The notes under the pieces are model-generated. The model did not search any database. It worked only from the letters and a program-made list of their open reading frames with translations, and was not told where the DNA came from. Of a stretch of 64,000 nucleotides of DNA, positions 1-8,832 are shown one piece after another (position 1 is the first letter of the stretch; each line of letters begins with the position of its first letter). Position numbers and translations under genes: made by a program. Source of the stretch: Sedimentitalea arenosa (lineage in GTDB: Bacteria; Pseudomonadota; Alphaproteobacteria; Rhodobacterales; Rhodobacteraceae). The DNA is taken from contig NZ_JAELVR010000004.1 in the NCBI RefSeq assembly GCF_016428585.1, positions 186,001 to 250,000 on the forward strand, given 5' to 3'.

Positions 1-39
1 GCCCGGCGGCCCGGCGACACGGTGCGTGGTCTGCGCTGA
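1..39 (+). CDS. Possible C-terminal tail of an upstream gene (partial)
   Basis: The first 12 codons are open in frame 1 and end at a TGA at 37-39 (tail ARRPGDTVRGLR). It could be the end of a plus-strand gene that begins outside the window, but the stretch is too short to identify or to separate from chance. Positions 40-163 hold no gene I can support. Confidence 0.2.
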   Translation, partial: ARRPGDTVRGLR

Positions 40-163
40 TCCGATCGGGATTTGCGACCTTGAAAAGGCTATCCAGCGCCATGCGATGTCCTTCCGGTTC
101 TGCAACTTGGATTAAAGGTTGCAGGTAAGCCGCAGCATGGAAACAATTTTCTTCCCGTGGGTA

Positions 164-1711
164 TTAATTTCCGGTTAACCCTGACCGAAACGTCACACCT
201 GCAGGTTCGGGATGCGCCGTCTCATAGACCAGCGTTCCGTCTTCCAGATCTGCGACGGGAAGGGTGATCCGGTCGTCGAAATAGTCCTGTGTCATCACCC
301 AGGGCTGGCGGTCGCCCTGCTTGGGAAGCCGGTCCAGCGCGCGCAGGATATAGCCCGCGTTGAAGTTCTCGGGATCGATCCAGGGGCGCAACGTCATCTC
401 CTCATCCTCGGCGCGCAGACGCGGGGTCACCGACTGCGCGCCGCGGGTGTCCATATGCGCGAGCAGCCGGCAGACATAGTCCGAAACCAGATCGGCGCGC
501 AGGGTCCAGCTGGAGCGCAGGTAGCCGAACACCATGGCGAGATTGGGCAGGCTGGAGAGCATGATGCCGCGGTGGGTGATGCACTCCGACAGGTCGACCG
601 GCACGCCATCGACGGTGAAGCCGAGATCGCCGAGCGCGTTCAGTTCGAGCCCGGTGGCGCTGACGATCAGGTCGGCCTTGAGCACCTCGCCCGAGCGCAG
701 TTCGATACCCTCGGGAACGAAGCGGGCGATGTCGTCGGTCACCACCGACGCCGCACCCGAGCGGATCGCGACGAAGAGATCGCCGTCGGGGATCATCGCG
801 ACGCGCTGCCGCCAGGGCCGATAACGCGGCGTGAAATGGGTTTCGATGTCGACCGCGTCGCCGAGATAGGCGCGCGCGGCGCCGATCATCTCGGCGGCGA
901 CCGCATCCGGGTCCTCGCGCGCCCGGCGCGCCACGGTGCGGGACTCGTGCAGGTGCTTGCGGCGCATGATTTCGTGAAACCAGTCGTCGGGCAGGTCGAG
1001 CGCGCGCAGGGTTTCGGTGAACTCGTCGCGCATCGGACGGGGGAAGTAATAGGTCGGCGAACGCTGCAGCATGGTGACGTGTTCCGCCGTTTGCGCCAGC
1101 GCCGGGATCAGCGTCGCCGCCGTGGCGCCCGATCCGATCACCACGATCCGCTTGCCCGCGTGATCCAGCGTGTCGGGCCAGGTCTGCGGATGAACGATCT
1201 CGCCCGCGAACCGCTCCATGTCGGGCCAGCGCGGCTGGTATCCCCGGTCATGGCGGTAGTAACCCGCGCACATCCAGAGAAACCGGCATGTCAGCTCGCG
1301 CGGACCGTGGGGCGACCGCACCGACACCGTCCAGAGCGCCGTGCCGCTGTCCCAGGAGGCCGTCTCGACCCGGTGGCCGAAGCGGATGTGCTGGCACAGG
1401 TCGTTTTCCTCGACCGCCTCGGCCAGGTAGCTGCGGATCTCTTCGGCGGTGGCGATCGCGACCCCTTTCCAGGGTTTCCACCTGAAGCCGAAGGTGAACA
1501 GGTCGCTGTCCGAGCGGATGCCCGGAAAACTGTGGGTCGCCCAGGTGCCGCCGAACGTGTCCTTGCTCTCGAGAAGGGCGAAGCGCGTGCCGGGCCGCTC
1601 GCGCGACAGGTGATAGCCCGCATCGATGCCCGAGATGCCGGCGCCGACGATCAGGACATCGAAATCCGGGGCAGGGTCGGGTGTCGGGGGGCGGGCATCC
1701 TGGCGTGTCAC
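164..1711 (-). CDS. Flavin-containing / Baeyer-Villiger-type monooxygenase
   Basis: A 515-aa FAD- and NADPH-dependent monooxygenase, probably cytoplasmic. The FAD Rossmann motif GAGISG lies at residues 23-28. The family fingerprint FxGxxxHxxxW appears as FAGEIVHPQTW at 168-178, followed at once by the NADPH-binding motif GSGATA (193-198). This three-motif order is characteristic of class B flavoprotein monooxygenases, which oxygenate ketones, amines or sulfur compounds. The start is GTG, about 8 nt downstream of a good AGGAG ribosome-binding site; there is no usable ATG nearby. The gene stands alone, divergent from argD across about 300 bp that holds nothing else I can recognise, so its substrate cannot be inferred from context. 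Confidence 0.88.
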   Translation of the reverse strand: MTRQDARPPTPDPAPDFDVLIVGAGISGIDAGYHLSRERPGTRFALLESKDTFGGTWATHSFPGIRSDSDLFTFGFRWKPWKGVAIATAEEIRSYLAEAVEENDLCQHIRFGHRVETASWDSGTALWTVSVRSPHGPRELTCRFLWMCAGYYRHDRGYQPRWPDMERFAGEIVHPQTWPDTLDHAGKRIVVIGSGATAATLIPALAQTAEHVTMLQRSPTYYFPRPMRDEFTETLRALDLPDDWFHEIMRRKHLHESRTVARRAREDPDAVAAEMIGAARAYLGDAVDIETHFTPRYRPWRQRVAMIPDGDLFVAIRSGAASVVTDDIARFVPEGIELRSGEVLKADLIVSATGLELNALGDLGFTVDGVPVDLSECITHRGIMLSSLPNLAMVFGYLRSSWTLRADLVSDYVCRLLAHMDTRGAQSVTPRLRAEDEEMTLRPWIDPENFNAGYILRALDRLPKQGDRQPWVMTQDYFDDRITLPVADLEDGTLVYETAHPEPAGVTFRSGLTGN

Positions 1712-2010
1712 GGGCGATCTCCTCTGCTGTGCGGTCAGCTTGCCCGCAACCGCGCCCGGCGCAAAGCCCGAATTCGCCGCGGTTCGACCAGCGGCGCGTC
1801 GAAAGGGGCTTTCCCCGGCGGCATTTCTGGCCTAATGCCCCCCGCATGACAGGACACACAGATATCGCGCCCCTGCGCCTGCGACGCCGACGCGCGTAAA
1901 CCCGCGCCTGTCCCCGCGCCGGTGTTCGGCGCCCTTCCATCGAAAATCGTTGACGAAACCGCCCCGCGTGATGCACTCACAGGGCTTCCTGCCTGAAAAA
2001 GGATGATCCG

Positions 2011-3186
2011 ATGATCCCGTCCGTTCTGCCGACCTACTCCCGTGCGCCCCTGACCTTCGTCAAGGGCGAAGGCGCCTGGCTGATCGAGGCGGACGGCCGC
2101 CGGTTCCTCGATTTCGGGGCCGGCATCGCGGTGAACGCGCTGGGACATGCCCATCCGGCTCTGGTCGAGGCGCTGACCCGGCAGGCCCGGGAGCTGTGGC
2201 ACACCTCCAACCTCTACCGGATCCCGCAACAGCAGGCGCTGGCCGACCAGCTGGTCGCCGCGACCTTCGCCGACACCGTGTTCTTCACCAACTCGGGCAC
2301 GGAATCCTGCGAACTGGCGGTCAAGATGGCGCGCAAGTACTGGCACGACAAGGGCCAGCCCGCGCGCACCGACATCGTGACCTTCGCGGGCAGCTTCCAT
2401 GGCCGCTCCTCGGCCGGGATCGCCGCCGCCGGCTCCGAGAAGATGACCAAGGGCTTCGGCCCGCTGCTGCCGGGCTTCATCCACCTGCCCTGGGGCGATC
2501 ACGCGGCGCTGCAGGCGGCGATCACCGACACGGTCGGCGCGATCCTGATCGAGCCGGTGCAGGGCGAAGGCGGCATCCGCCCCTTGCCCGACCAATGCCT
2601 CAAGGGGCTGCGCGATCTCTGCGACGAGCACGGGATCCTGCTGATCCTCGACGAGGTGCAATGCGGCATGGGCCGCACCGGCAAGCTCTTCGCCCATGAA
2701 TGGGCCGGGATCGCCCCCGACATCATGATGGTCGCCAAGGGCATCGGCGGGGGCTTCCCGCTCGGTGCGGTTCTCGCCACCGAGCAGGCCGCGGCGGGCA
2801 TGACCGCCGGCACGCATGGCTCGACCTATGGCGGCAACCCGCTGGCCTGCGCCGTCGGGAGCGCCGTGATGGACATCGTCGCCACGCCGGACTTCCTCGC
2901 CGAGGTGAATCGCAAGGCGGGGCTGCTGCGGCAGGGGCTCGAAGGCCTGGTGGCCTCGCATCCGTCGGTGTTCGAGGCGGTGCGCGGCAGCGGCCTGATG
3001 CTGGGGCTCAAGTGCCGGGCCACCAACACCGACGTGGTCAGCGCCGGCTATGACGCCCTCATCGTGACGGTGCCCGCCGCCGACAACGTCATCCGCCTGC
3101 TGCCGCCGCTGACCCTCGGCGACGCGGAGATCACCGAGGCCCTGCGCCGGCTCGACGCCGCTGCCCAGGCCGTGTCTTCCGCCTGA
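2011..3186 (+). CDS. argD: Acetylornithine aminotransferase
   Basis: A 391-aa class III PLP aminotransferase that transfers the amino group from glutamate to N-acetylglutamate semialdehyde in arginine synthesis; many members also serve as succinyldiaminopimelate aminotransferase. The PLP-contacting DEVQ is at 214-217, and the Schiff-base lysine is K243 in [10 protein letters not shown]. The N-terminal region ([18 protein letters not shown]) is typical of the family, and the length is normal. It is followed, after a 76-bp gap that contains a hairpin-bearing repeat, by argF on the same strand, so the two probably form an arginine operon. ATG start with GGATGATCCG just upstream (weak ribosome-binding site). 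Confidence 0.95.
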   Translation: MIPSVLPTYSRAPLTFVKGEGAWLIEADGRRFLDFGAGIAVNALGHAHPALVEALTRQARELWHTSNLYRIPQQQALADQLVAATFADTVFFTNSGTESCELAVKMARKYWHDKGQPARTDIVTFAGSFHGRSSAGIAAAGSEKMTKGFGPLLPGFIHLPWGDHAALQAAITDTVGAILIEPVQGEGGIRPLPDQCLKGLRDLCDEHGILLILDEVQCGMGRTGKLFAHEWAGIAPDIMMVAKGIGGGFPLGAVLATEQAAAGMTAGTHGSTYGGNPLACAVGSAVMDIVATPDFLAEVNRKAGLLRQGLEGLVASHPSVFEAVRGSGLMLGLKCRATNTDVVSAGYDALIVTVPAADNVIRLLPPLTLGDAEITEALRRLDAAAQAVSSA

Positions 3187-3238
3187 TCTTCATCTTCGGA
3201 CAAATACTCCGGGGGTGCGGGGGCTGGCCCCCGCCACC
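3187..3238 (+). repeat. Dispersed Rhodobacterales-type intergenic repeat, copy A
   Basis: It starts at the base after the argD stop codon. It carries the blocks TCATCTTCG (3190-3198) and TACTCCGGGGGTG (3205-3217), then the hairpin GCGGGGGCTGGCCCCCGC (3217-3234), a 7-bp GC stem with a CTGG loop. The same two blocks in the same order recur at 51944-52030 on the other strand, also immediately after a stop codon. There is no T-tract, so this is not a classical Rho-independent terminator. It may act in mRNA 3'-end protection or as an intercistronic attenuator between argD and argF. Confidence 0.75.
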
Positions 3239-3262
3239 GGTCCAGACAAGAGCGACACCGAC

Positions 3263-4189
3263 ATGAACCACTTCCTCGATATCCACAAGACCGACCCCGC
3301 CGACCTGCGGGAGATGATCGATCACGCGGGCCGGATGAAACAGGCCCGCGACGGCCGCCCGCGCGGTGCCCCGGACGATGAACAGCCGCTCACCGGGCGC
3401 ATGGTCGCGCTGATCTTCGAGAAACCGTCGACCCGGACCCGCGTCTCCTTCGATGTCGGGGTGCGCCAGATGGGCGGCGAAACCATGGTCCTGTCGGGCA
3501 GCGACATGCAGCTCGGGCATGGCGAGACCATCGCCGACACGGCGCGCGTCCTGTCGCGCTACGTCGACCTGATCATGATCCGCACCTTCGACGAAACCGT
3601 GCTGACCGAGATGGCGGATTATGCCGACGTGCCGGTGATCAACGGGCTGACCGACCGCACCCATCCCTGCCAGATCATGGCCGACGTGATGACCTATGAA
3701 GAACATCGCGGCCCGATCGCCGGCAAGAAGGTCGTCTGGGCCGGCGATGGCAACAATGTCTGCGCCTCTTTCCTGCATGCGGCGGGCCAGTTCGGCTTCG
3801 ACCTCACCTTCACCGGTCCTGCCCAGCTCGACCCCGAGGACGAATTCGTGGGCCTCGCGCGCAACAAGGGCAGCACGATCACCATCGAACGCGATGCCCA
3901 CAAGGCGGTGCAGGGTGCCGACCTCGTAGTCGCGGACACCTGGGTGTCGATGCATGACAGCCAATCGGCGCGCGAACGCCGCCACAACATGCTGCGGCCC
4001 TACCAGGTCAACGCGGCGCTGATGGCCGAGGCCAAGCCCGACGCGCTGTTCATGCACTGCCTGCCTGCCCACCGCGAGGAAGAAGTCACCTCCGAGGTGA
4101 TGGACGGGCCGCATTCGGTGATCTGGGACGAGGCCGAGAACCGCCTGCACGCCCAGAAGGCCGTCATGCGCTGGTGTCTGGGCGTCTGA
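3263..4189 (+). CDS. argF: Ornithine carbamoyltransferase
   Basis: A 308-aa enzyme making citrulline from ornithine and carbamoyl phosphate in the arginine pathway. The carbamoyl-phosphate motif STRTR is at residues 56-60, HPCQ follows in [11 protein letters not shown], and the ornithine-site HCLPAHR is near the C-terminus. The ATG at 3263 gives [11 protein letters not shown] and the usual family length; an upstream in-frame GTG at 3215 would start inside the repeat and is rejected. It lies downstream of argD in the same orientation, and its last 16 nt overlap the panE-like gene. Confidence 0.96.
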   Translation: MNHFLDIHKTDPADLREMIDHAGRMKQARDGRPRGAPDDEQPLTGRMVALIFEKPSTRTRVSFDVGVRQMGGETMVLSGSDMQLGHGETIADTARVLSRYVDLIMIRTFDETVLTEMADYADVPVINGLTDRTHPCQIMADVMTYEEHRGPIAGKKVVWAGDGNNVCASFLHAAGQFGFDLTFTGPAQLDPEDEFVGLARNKGSTITIERDAHKAVQGADLVVADTWVSMHDSQSARERRHNMLRPYQVNAALMAEAKPDALFMHCLPAHREEEVTSEVMDGPHSVIWDEAENRLHAQKAVMRWCLGV

Positions 4190-5205
4190 TCTCCGCATCC
4201 TCCCATATCGTCGTCGCCGGCGCCGGCAGCGTCGGTTGCTTCACCGGCGGGCTGCTGGCCGCCGCGGGGCGGCGGGTCACCCTGCTGGCGCGGCCCCGCA
4301 CCATCGCCGAGATCGCGGCGCATGACCTGACGCTCACCGATTTCGCGGGGCTCGACCGGACCGTGCCCGCGGCACGGATGACCCTGACGGAGGATCCTGC
4401 CTGCCTCGCCGGTGCCGACCTGACCCTCGTCACCGTCAAGACCGCGGCGACCGCCGCCATCGCGGAGGCGATTGCGGACCACGCGCCGCCGGCGGCTCCG
4501 GTGGTCAGCCTGCAGAACGGACTCGACGGGATGGAGATTTTGACGCGCAGGCTGTCCGGGCGCGATCTGCGGGCCGGCATGGTGCCGTTCAACGTGGTGC
4601 CGATGGGGCCGGGCCGCTTTCACCGGGCCAGCAGCGGCGACATCCTGATCGGCAGTGGCGCGCAGCCGCTCGCGCCGCTTCTGTCGGTGCCCGGCCTGCC
4701 GGTCGCGGAAACCGCCGACATCACCGCGGTGCAATGGGGCAAGTTGCTGCTCAACCTCAACAACGCGCTGAACGCGCTCTCGGGCCTTACCCTGCACGCG
4801 CAGTTGCAGGACCGGGAGTGGCGTCGCCTGATGGCCGACCAGATGTCCGAGGCGCTGACGGTGCTGCGCGCGGCGGGCATCGCGGTCACGTCCACCACCG
4901 CCGCGCCGCCGGGCCTGATCCCGCACGTGCTGCGCCTGCCAACGCCCCTGTTCGCGCGCATCGCGGCGCGGATGATGGTCATCGATCCCAGCGCACGGGC
5001 CTCGATGTCGCATGACCTCCTGGCGGGACGCGCCACCGAGATCGATGCATTGCAGGGCCGGATCCTCCGCCTGGCCGAGGAGACCGGTACGCCGGTGCCG
5101 CTCTGCCGCCGCGTCGCAGGGCTGATCCGCGAGGCCGAAACTCGTGGGGCGGGGCTGCCGGGTCTCAGCGTCGCGCAGGTCAGGGCCGGCTGGTCCCAGA
5201 GGTAG
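4174..5205 (+). CDS. panE: Ketopantoate reductase family protein (PanE/ApbA)
   Basis: About 343 aa, NADPH-dependent reductase fold. An N-terminal Rossmann motif ([16 protein letters not shown]) starts near residue 13. The conserved VSLQNGLDG and the C-terminal helical region with [17 protein letters not shown] match the substrate and catalytic region of 2-dehydropantoate 2-reductases, which make pantoate for coenzyme A. The likely GTG start overlaps the 3' end of argF by 16 nt, suggesting translational coupling. Bacteria often carry several members of this family acting on other 2-oxo acids, so the pantoate role is probable but not proven; the arginine neighbours do not support it specifically. 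Confidence 0.8.
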   Translation: MSGRLISASSHIVVAGAGSVGCFTGGLLAAAGRRVTLLARPRTIAEIAAHDLTLTDFAGLDRTVPAARMTLTEDPACLAGADLTLVTVKTAATAAIAEAIADHAPPAAPVVSLQNGLDGMEILTRRLSGRDLRAGMVPFNVVPMGPGRFHRASSGDILIGSGAQPLAPLLSVPGLPVAETADITAVQWGKLLLNLNNALNALSGLTLHAQLQDREWRRLMADQMSEALTVLRAAGIAVTSTTAAPPGLIPHVLRLPTPLFARIAARMMVIDPSARASMSHDLLAGRATEIDALQGRILRLAEETGTPVPLCRRVAGLIREAETRGAGLPGLSVAQVRAGWSQR

Positions 5206-5218
5206 GTCGGCCGTGCCG

Positions 5219-6697
5219 CTACTGTACGACCGTGTTCAGCAGCAGGAAGATCAGCCCGGACATCAGCGCCGCGGCGGGCACGGTGATGACCCAGGCGGCG
5301 ACGATGGTCATGAAATGCGAGCGGCGCACCAGCTTGCGGCGGCGACGTTCCTCGGGCGCGATGCGCTTGACGTCGGGCTTCAGTTGCTGCGACCGCAGGC
5401 GCCGTTCCATGTGCCATTCGCGGTAGAAGCCGACCCCGAACACCCCGCCGACGGCGATATGGGTCGAACTGACCGGCAGGCCGAGCCAGCTGGCGACGAT
5501 CACCGTGATCGCGGCCGAGAGCGCGACGCAGAAGGCGCGCATCGGGTTCAGCTTTGTGATCTGGCTGCCGACCATGCGGATCAGCTTGGGGCCGAACAGG
5601 AACAGGCCGAAGGAAATGCCGAAGGCGCCGATCACCATGACCCAGGTCGGAATCGCCACCTTGGCGGCGAAATCGCCGAACTCGGCGGCGTGGACGATGG
5701 CGGCCAGCGGGCCGACCGCGTTGGCGACGTCGTTGGCGCCATGGGCAAAGCTGAGCAGCGCGGCCGAGACGACCAGCGGCAGGCCGAACAGGGTCTTGAG
5801 CGACTTGTTGCGGTTCTCCATGCCCTCGGATTGGCGGCGGATCATCGGCCGGGTCACCATCCAGACCAGGAGTCCCACGATCACGCCTATCGCGAGCGAG
5901 GCGGGCAGGTCGATCTCGATGACTCTTTTCAGCCCCTTCAGCGCGAGATAGGAGGTGAACGTCCCGGCCATGATGCCCACCAGCACCGGAACCCAGCGCC
6001 GGGCCGCCGCGATCTTGTCGTCCTGGTAGATGATCTTGGCCTTGATAAACGCGAGGAACATGGCTGCCACCGCGCCGCCGAGGATCGGCGAGATCACCCA
6101 GCTGGCGGCGATCGCGCTCATCGTCGGCCAGTTCACCGCGGCAAAACCCGCGGCGGCGATCCCCGCGCCCATCACGCCGCCGACGACGGAATGGGTGGTC
6201 GAGACCGGCGCGCCGACCCAGGTCGCGAGATTGACCCAGAGCGCCGAGGAGATCAGCGCCGCCATCATCGCCCAGATGAAGGTTCGCGTGTTCTGCACGC
6301 TGGTCGGATCGATGATGCCCTTGGAAATGGTCGAGACCACGTCGCCGCCCGCCAGCAGCGCGCCGGCGCTTTCGCAGATCGCCGCGATCAGGATCGCGCC
6401 GCCCATGCTGAGCGCCTTGGCCCCGACCGCCGGCCCCATGTTGTTGGCCACGTCGTTGGCGCCGATGTTGATCGCCATGTAGGCGCCGAAGGCGGCGGCG
6501 AACAGAACCACCAGGCTGATCGGGGTCTGTCCGAACAGCACCGCGCCGACGAGGGCGGCGATCACGATGAAGGCCATCGCGATGCCGGTGGCGACCATCG
6601 GGCGGCCGACATAGGCGGCCGCGTACTCGACCTGGCTGATCCTGTTGAGATCTGTGTCCAGCGTCTTCCACTGGCTGCCGATTGGCGCGTTGGACAT
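5219..6697 (-). CDS. pit: Inorganic phosphate transporter, Pit/PHO4 family
   Basis: A 492-aa integral membrane protein with about ten hydrophobic segments in two homologous halves. Each half has the PHO4 signature: GANDVANNMGPAVG in the N-terminal half and GANDVANAVGPLAA in the C-terminal half. The family carries out low-affinity, proton- or sodium-coupled uptake of (metal-)phosphate. A cytoplasmic basic loop (RRLRSQQLKPDVKRIAPEERRRRK) precedes the last membrane segments. It converges on the panE-like gene with a 13-bp gap. No adjacent DUF47 (PhoU-like) partner is present. High-affinity uptake is provided by the pst operon further along this window. Confidence 0.92.
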   Translation of the reverse strand: MSNAPIGSQWKTLDTDLNRISQVEYAAAYVGRPMVATGIAMAFIVIAALVGAVLFGQTPISLVVLFAAAFGAYMAINIGANDVANNMGPAVGAKALSMGGAILIAAICESAGALLAGGDVVSTISKGIIDPTSVQNTRTFIWAMMAALISSALWVNLATWVGAPVSTTHSVVGGVMGAGIAAAGFAAVNWPTMSAIAASWVISPILGGAVAAMFLAFIKAKIIYQDDKIAAARRWVPVLVGIMAGTFTSYLALKGLKRVIEIDLPASLAIGVIVGLLVWMVTRPMIRRQSEGMENRNKSLKTLFGLPLVVSAALLSFAHGANDVANAVGPLAAIVHAAEFGDFAAKVAIPTWVMVIGAFGISFGLFLFGPKLIRMVGSQITKLNPMRAFCVALSAAITVIVASWLGLPVSSTHIAVGGVFGVGFYREWHMERRLRSQQLKPDVKRIAPEERRRRKLVRRSHFMTIVAAWVITVPAAALMSGLIFLLLNTVVQ

Positions 6698-6789
6698 GCC
6701 TTTGGTTCCCGAACCGTCCGTGGTGATGCTCGTGAGCGCGCCTAGTGTGTCAGGATCGGGATTGCAACAATTTCGTGACGGTCACGTCG

Positions 6790-7248
6790 TCACAGCTTGC
6801 GCAGAATGTCCTTGAGGCCGGGCTCGTCGACCATGTTCGCAGCCTCGTCCGGCGCGACCCATTTTCGGTCGCGTTCGTCCGATTCCGGGTAGGTGTTGTC
6901 GAGGTCGATCACGCGCGTCAGGTAGACCGTGGTTTCGACCAGCGCCTCGCCGCCGGAATCCAGCCCCTTGACATACTCGTAGGTGCCGGCGGCCTCGGGA
7001 TCGATCTCGGCGGTCTTGACGCCGGCCTCTTCCCAGGCCTCCTGCAGGGCCGCTTCGGGCCCGTCGAGACCGTCGATCGGCCAGCCCTTGGGGACGATCC
7101 AGCGTCGTGTGCCGCGGCTGGTGATCAGCAGAACGTCCTTGCCCTTGTTGCCCTGCCGGTAGCAGAGCGCCGCGACCTGGACCCGCTTGGGGCGTTGGAT
7201 CAGCGGAAGGACGAGTTCCGTCCACGCTTTCGAAATTGCATTGTCCAT
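6790..7248 (-). CDS. Nudix hydrolase, divergent Nudix box
   Basis: A 152-aa single-domain Nudix protein. The Nudix region GWPIDGLDGPEAALQEAWEEAGV keeps the metal-binding EAWEEAG glutamates, but has Q for the conserved Arg of REUxEExGU and Leu at the upstream conserved Glu. The preceding VLLITSRGTRRWIVPKGWP is the same as in the paralogue at 13471-13941, so the two form a subfamily resembling diphosphoinositol/dinucleoside polyphosphate phosphohydrolases. The substrate is unknown; nucleoside diphosphate derivatives or capped RNA are possible. The gene is divergent from gnd across an AT-richer 165-bp gap that probably holds both promoters. Confidence 0.85.
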   Translation of the reverse strand: MDNAISKAWTELVLPLIQRPKRVQVAALCYRQGNKGKDVLLITSRGTRRWIVPKGWPIDGLDGPEAALQEAWEEAGVKTAEIDPEAAGTYEYVKGLDSGGEALVETTVYLTRVIDLDNTYPESDERDRKWVAPDEAANMVDEPGLKDILRKL

Positions 7249-7413
7249 CGTTCAAGCCTGCCTGTGAACTGATTACTTTATTATTAAACATCAATATAGC
7301 AGCTTGCGCGGACAATACCAGTTCCGCTCCCCGGGGCCGGCCATGGATTGCGCATCGGGGCGAATGCGCGGATGCTTGGGGTACGGGCAGGAACTTGACG
7401 GGGAGCGCGCAAG

Positions 7414-8829
7414 ATGCAGCCGGCACGGATCGGGGTTTACGGATTGGGAACGATGGGGCGGGCCCTGGCGCTGAACCTCGCGGAGAACGGCGTGCGGGTC
7501 GCCATCGCCAACCGCGAGACCGACTGGGTTGCCGACACGATGTCCGAAGCCGGGCCGCTGGCTGACCGCCTGGTGCCCGCGGAAACGCTGGAGGGTTTCG
7601 TCGCCGCGCTCGAGCCGGCGCGCATGGTGCTGTGCATGATCCCGTCCGGCGCGCCGATGGACGACATGATCGCCCGCCTGCGGCCGCTGCTGGACAGGGG
7701 CGATGTGCTGATCGATGGCGGCAACGCCGATTTCAACGACACGCGCCGGCGCGCGGCCGAGCTGGCCCCGCACGGTCTGGACTATGTCGGGATGGGCGTG
7801 TCGGGCGGCGCGGAGGGTGCGCGCACCGGTCCCTCGCTGATGGTCGGTGGCAGTCCCGAGAGCTGGGACCGCCTGCGCCCGATCCTGACCGACATCGCGG
7901 CCCGGTTCGGCGCGGACCCCTGCGTGGCGCATGTCGGCTCGGACGGGGCGGGGCATTTCGTCAAGACGGTGCATAACGGGATCGAATATGCCGACATGCA
8001 GATGATCGCCGAGATCTATGGCCTGTTGCGCGACGGCGCAGGCTGGGAAGCCGGGCGGATCGCGGGGCTTTTCGGCGACTGGACGCGCGGACCGCTGGCC
8101 TCGTTCCTGGTCGAGACGACGGCGCAAGTGCTCGGCCACGTGGATGCCGAAACCGGCAGGCCGCTGGTCGACCTGATCGAGGATCGCGCGGGCCAGAAGG
8201 GCACCGGGCGCTGGACGGTGATCGAGGCGTTGCGGCTCGGCCAGTCGGCGAGCGCGATCGAGGCCGCGGTGGGTGCGCGGGCGTGGTCCGCCGAGATCGC
8301 CGCGCGGCACGCGGGGAGCGCGCTGTTTAACGCTCCGCCGGTTGCGTCGGACGCCCCGTCGCAGGACGCGCTGGCGCAGGCGTTGCTGGCCGGGCGAATC
8401 CTGTCCCATGCGCAGGGCTTTGCCGTGCTGCGGGCTGCGGCACGGGAATATGGCTGGGACATGGACCTGTCCCGCATCGCGGAAATCTGGCGCGCCGGCT
8501 GTATCATCCGCTCGGCACTGCTCGACGATCTCGCCTCGGCGTTGGCGGGGCAGGTGCCGCATGGGGTGCTCATCCTGTCGCCCGACATCGCCGCGCGCCT
8601 TGCCGACGCGGTGCCGGGACTGCGGCGGGTCGTGGGGTGGGCGGTCGCCAGCGGCTTGCCGGTTCCCGCCCTGTCGGCGGCGCTGGCGTGGCATGACAGC
8701 ATGGGGCAGGCGCGCGGCACCGCCAACCTGATCCAGGCGCAGCGCGACAGTTTCGGCGCGCACGGGTTCCGGCGGATCGACAGGCCGGGCGATCATCACG
8801 GGGACTGGCCGCGCGTCGACAACGCCTGA
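7414..8829 (+). CDS. gnd: 6-phosphogluconate dehydrogenase (decarboxylating)
   Basis: A 471-aa enzyme of the oxidative pentose phosphate pathway, converting 6-phosphogluconate and NADP to ribulose 5-phosphate and CO2. The dinucleotide motif is GLGTMG at residues 10-15. The substrate/catalytic region GHFVKTVHNGIEYADMQ carries the catalytic Lys and the HN pair. Full normal length with the C-terminal all-helical dimerisation domain. ATG start preceded by GGGAG. It ends 3 bp from the convergent hrpB stop, with no room for a terminator between them. No zwf or pgl neighbour is visible. Confidence 0.93.
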   Translation: MQPARIGVYGLGTMGRALALNLAENGVRVAIANRETDWVADTMSEAGPLADRLVPAETLEGFVAALEPARMVLCMIPSGAPMDDMIARLRPLLDRGDVLIDGGNADFNDTRRRAAELAPHGLDYVGMGVSGGAEGARTGPSLMVGGSPESWDRLRPILTDIAARFGADPCVAHVGSDGAGHFVKTVHNGIEYADMQMIAEIYGLLRDGAGWEAGRIAGLFGDWTRGPLASFLVETTAQVLGHVDAETGRPLVDLIEDRAGQKGTGRWTVIEALRLGQSASAIEAAVGARAWSAEIAARHAGSALFNAPPVASDAPSQDALAQALLAGRILSHAQGFAVLRAAAREYGWDMDLSRIAEIWRAGCIIRSALLDDLASALAGQVPHGVLILSPDIAARLADAVPGLRRVVGWAVASGLPVPALSAALAWHDSMGQARGTANLIQAQRDSFGAHGFRRIDRPGDHHGDWPRVDNA

Positions 8830-8832
8830 GCG

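Noticed and set aside
4620-6671. A 683-codon minus-strand frame across the panE-like and pit genes
   Set aside because: Shadow frame of two well-recognised genes; repetitive Arg/Gly composition typical of frame-shifted GC-rich sequence.
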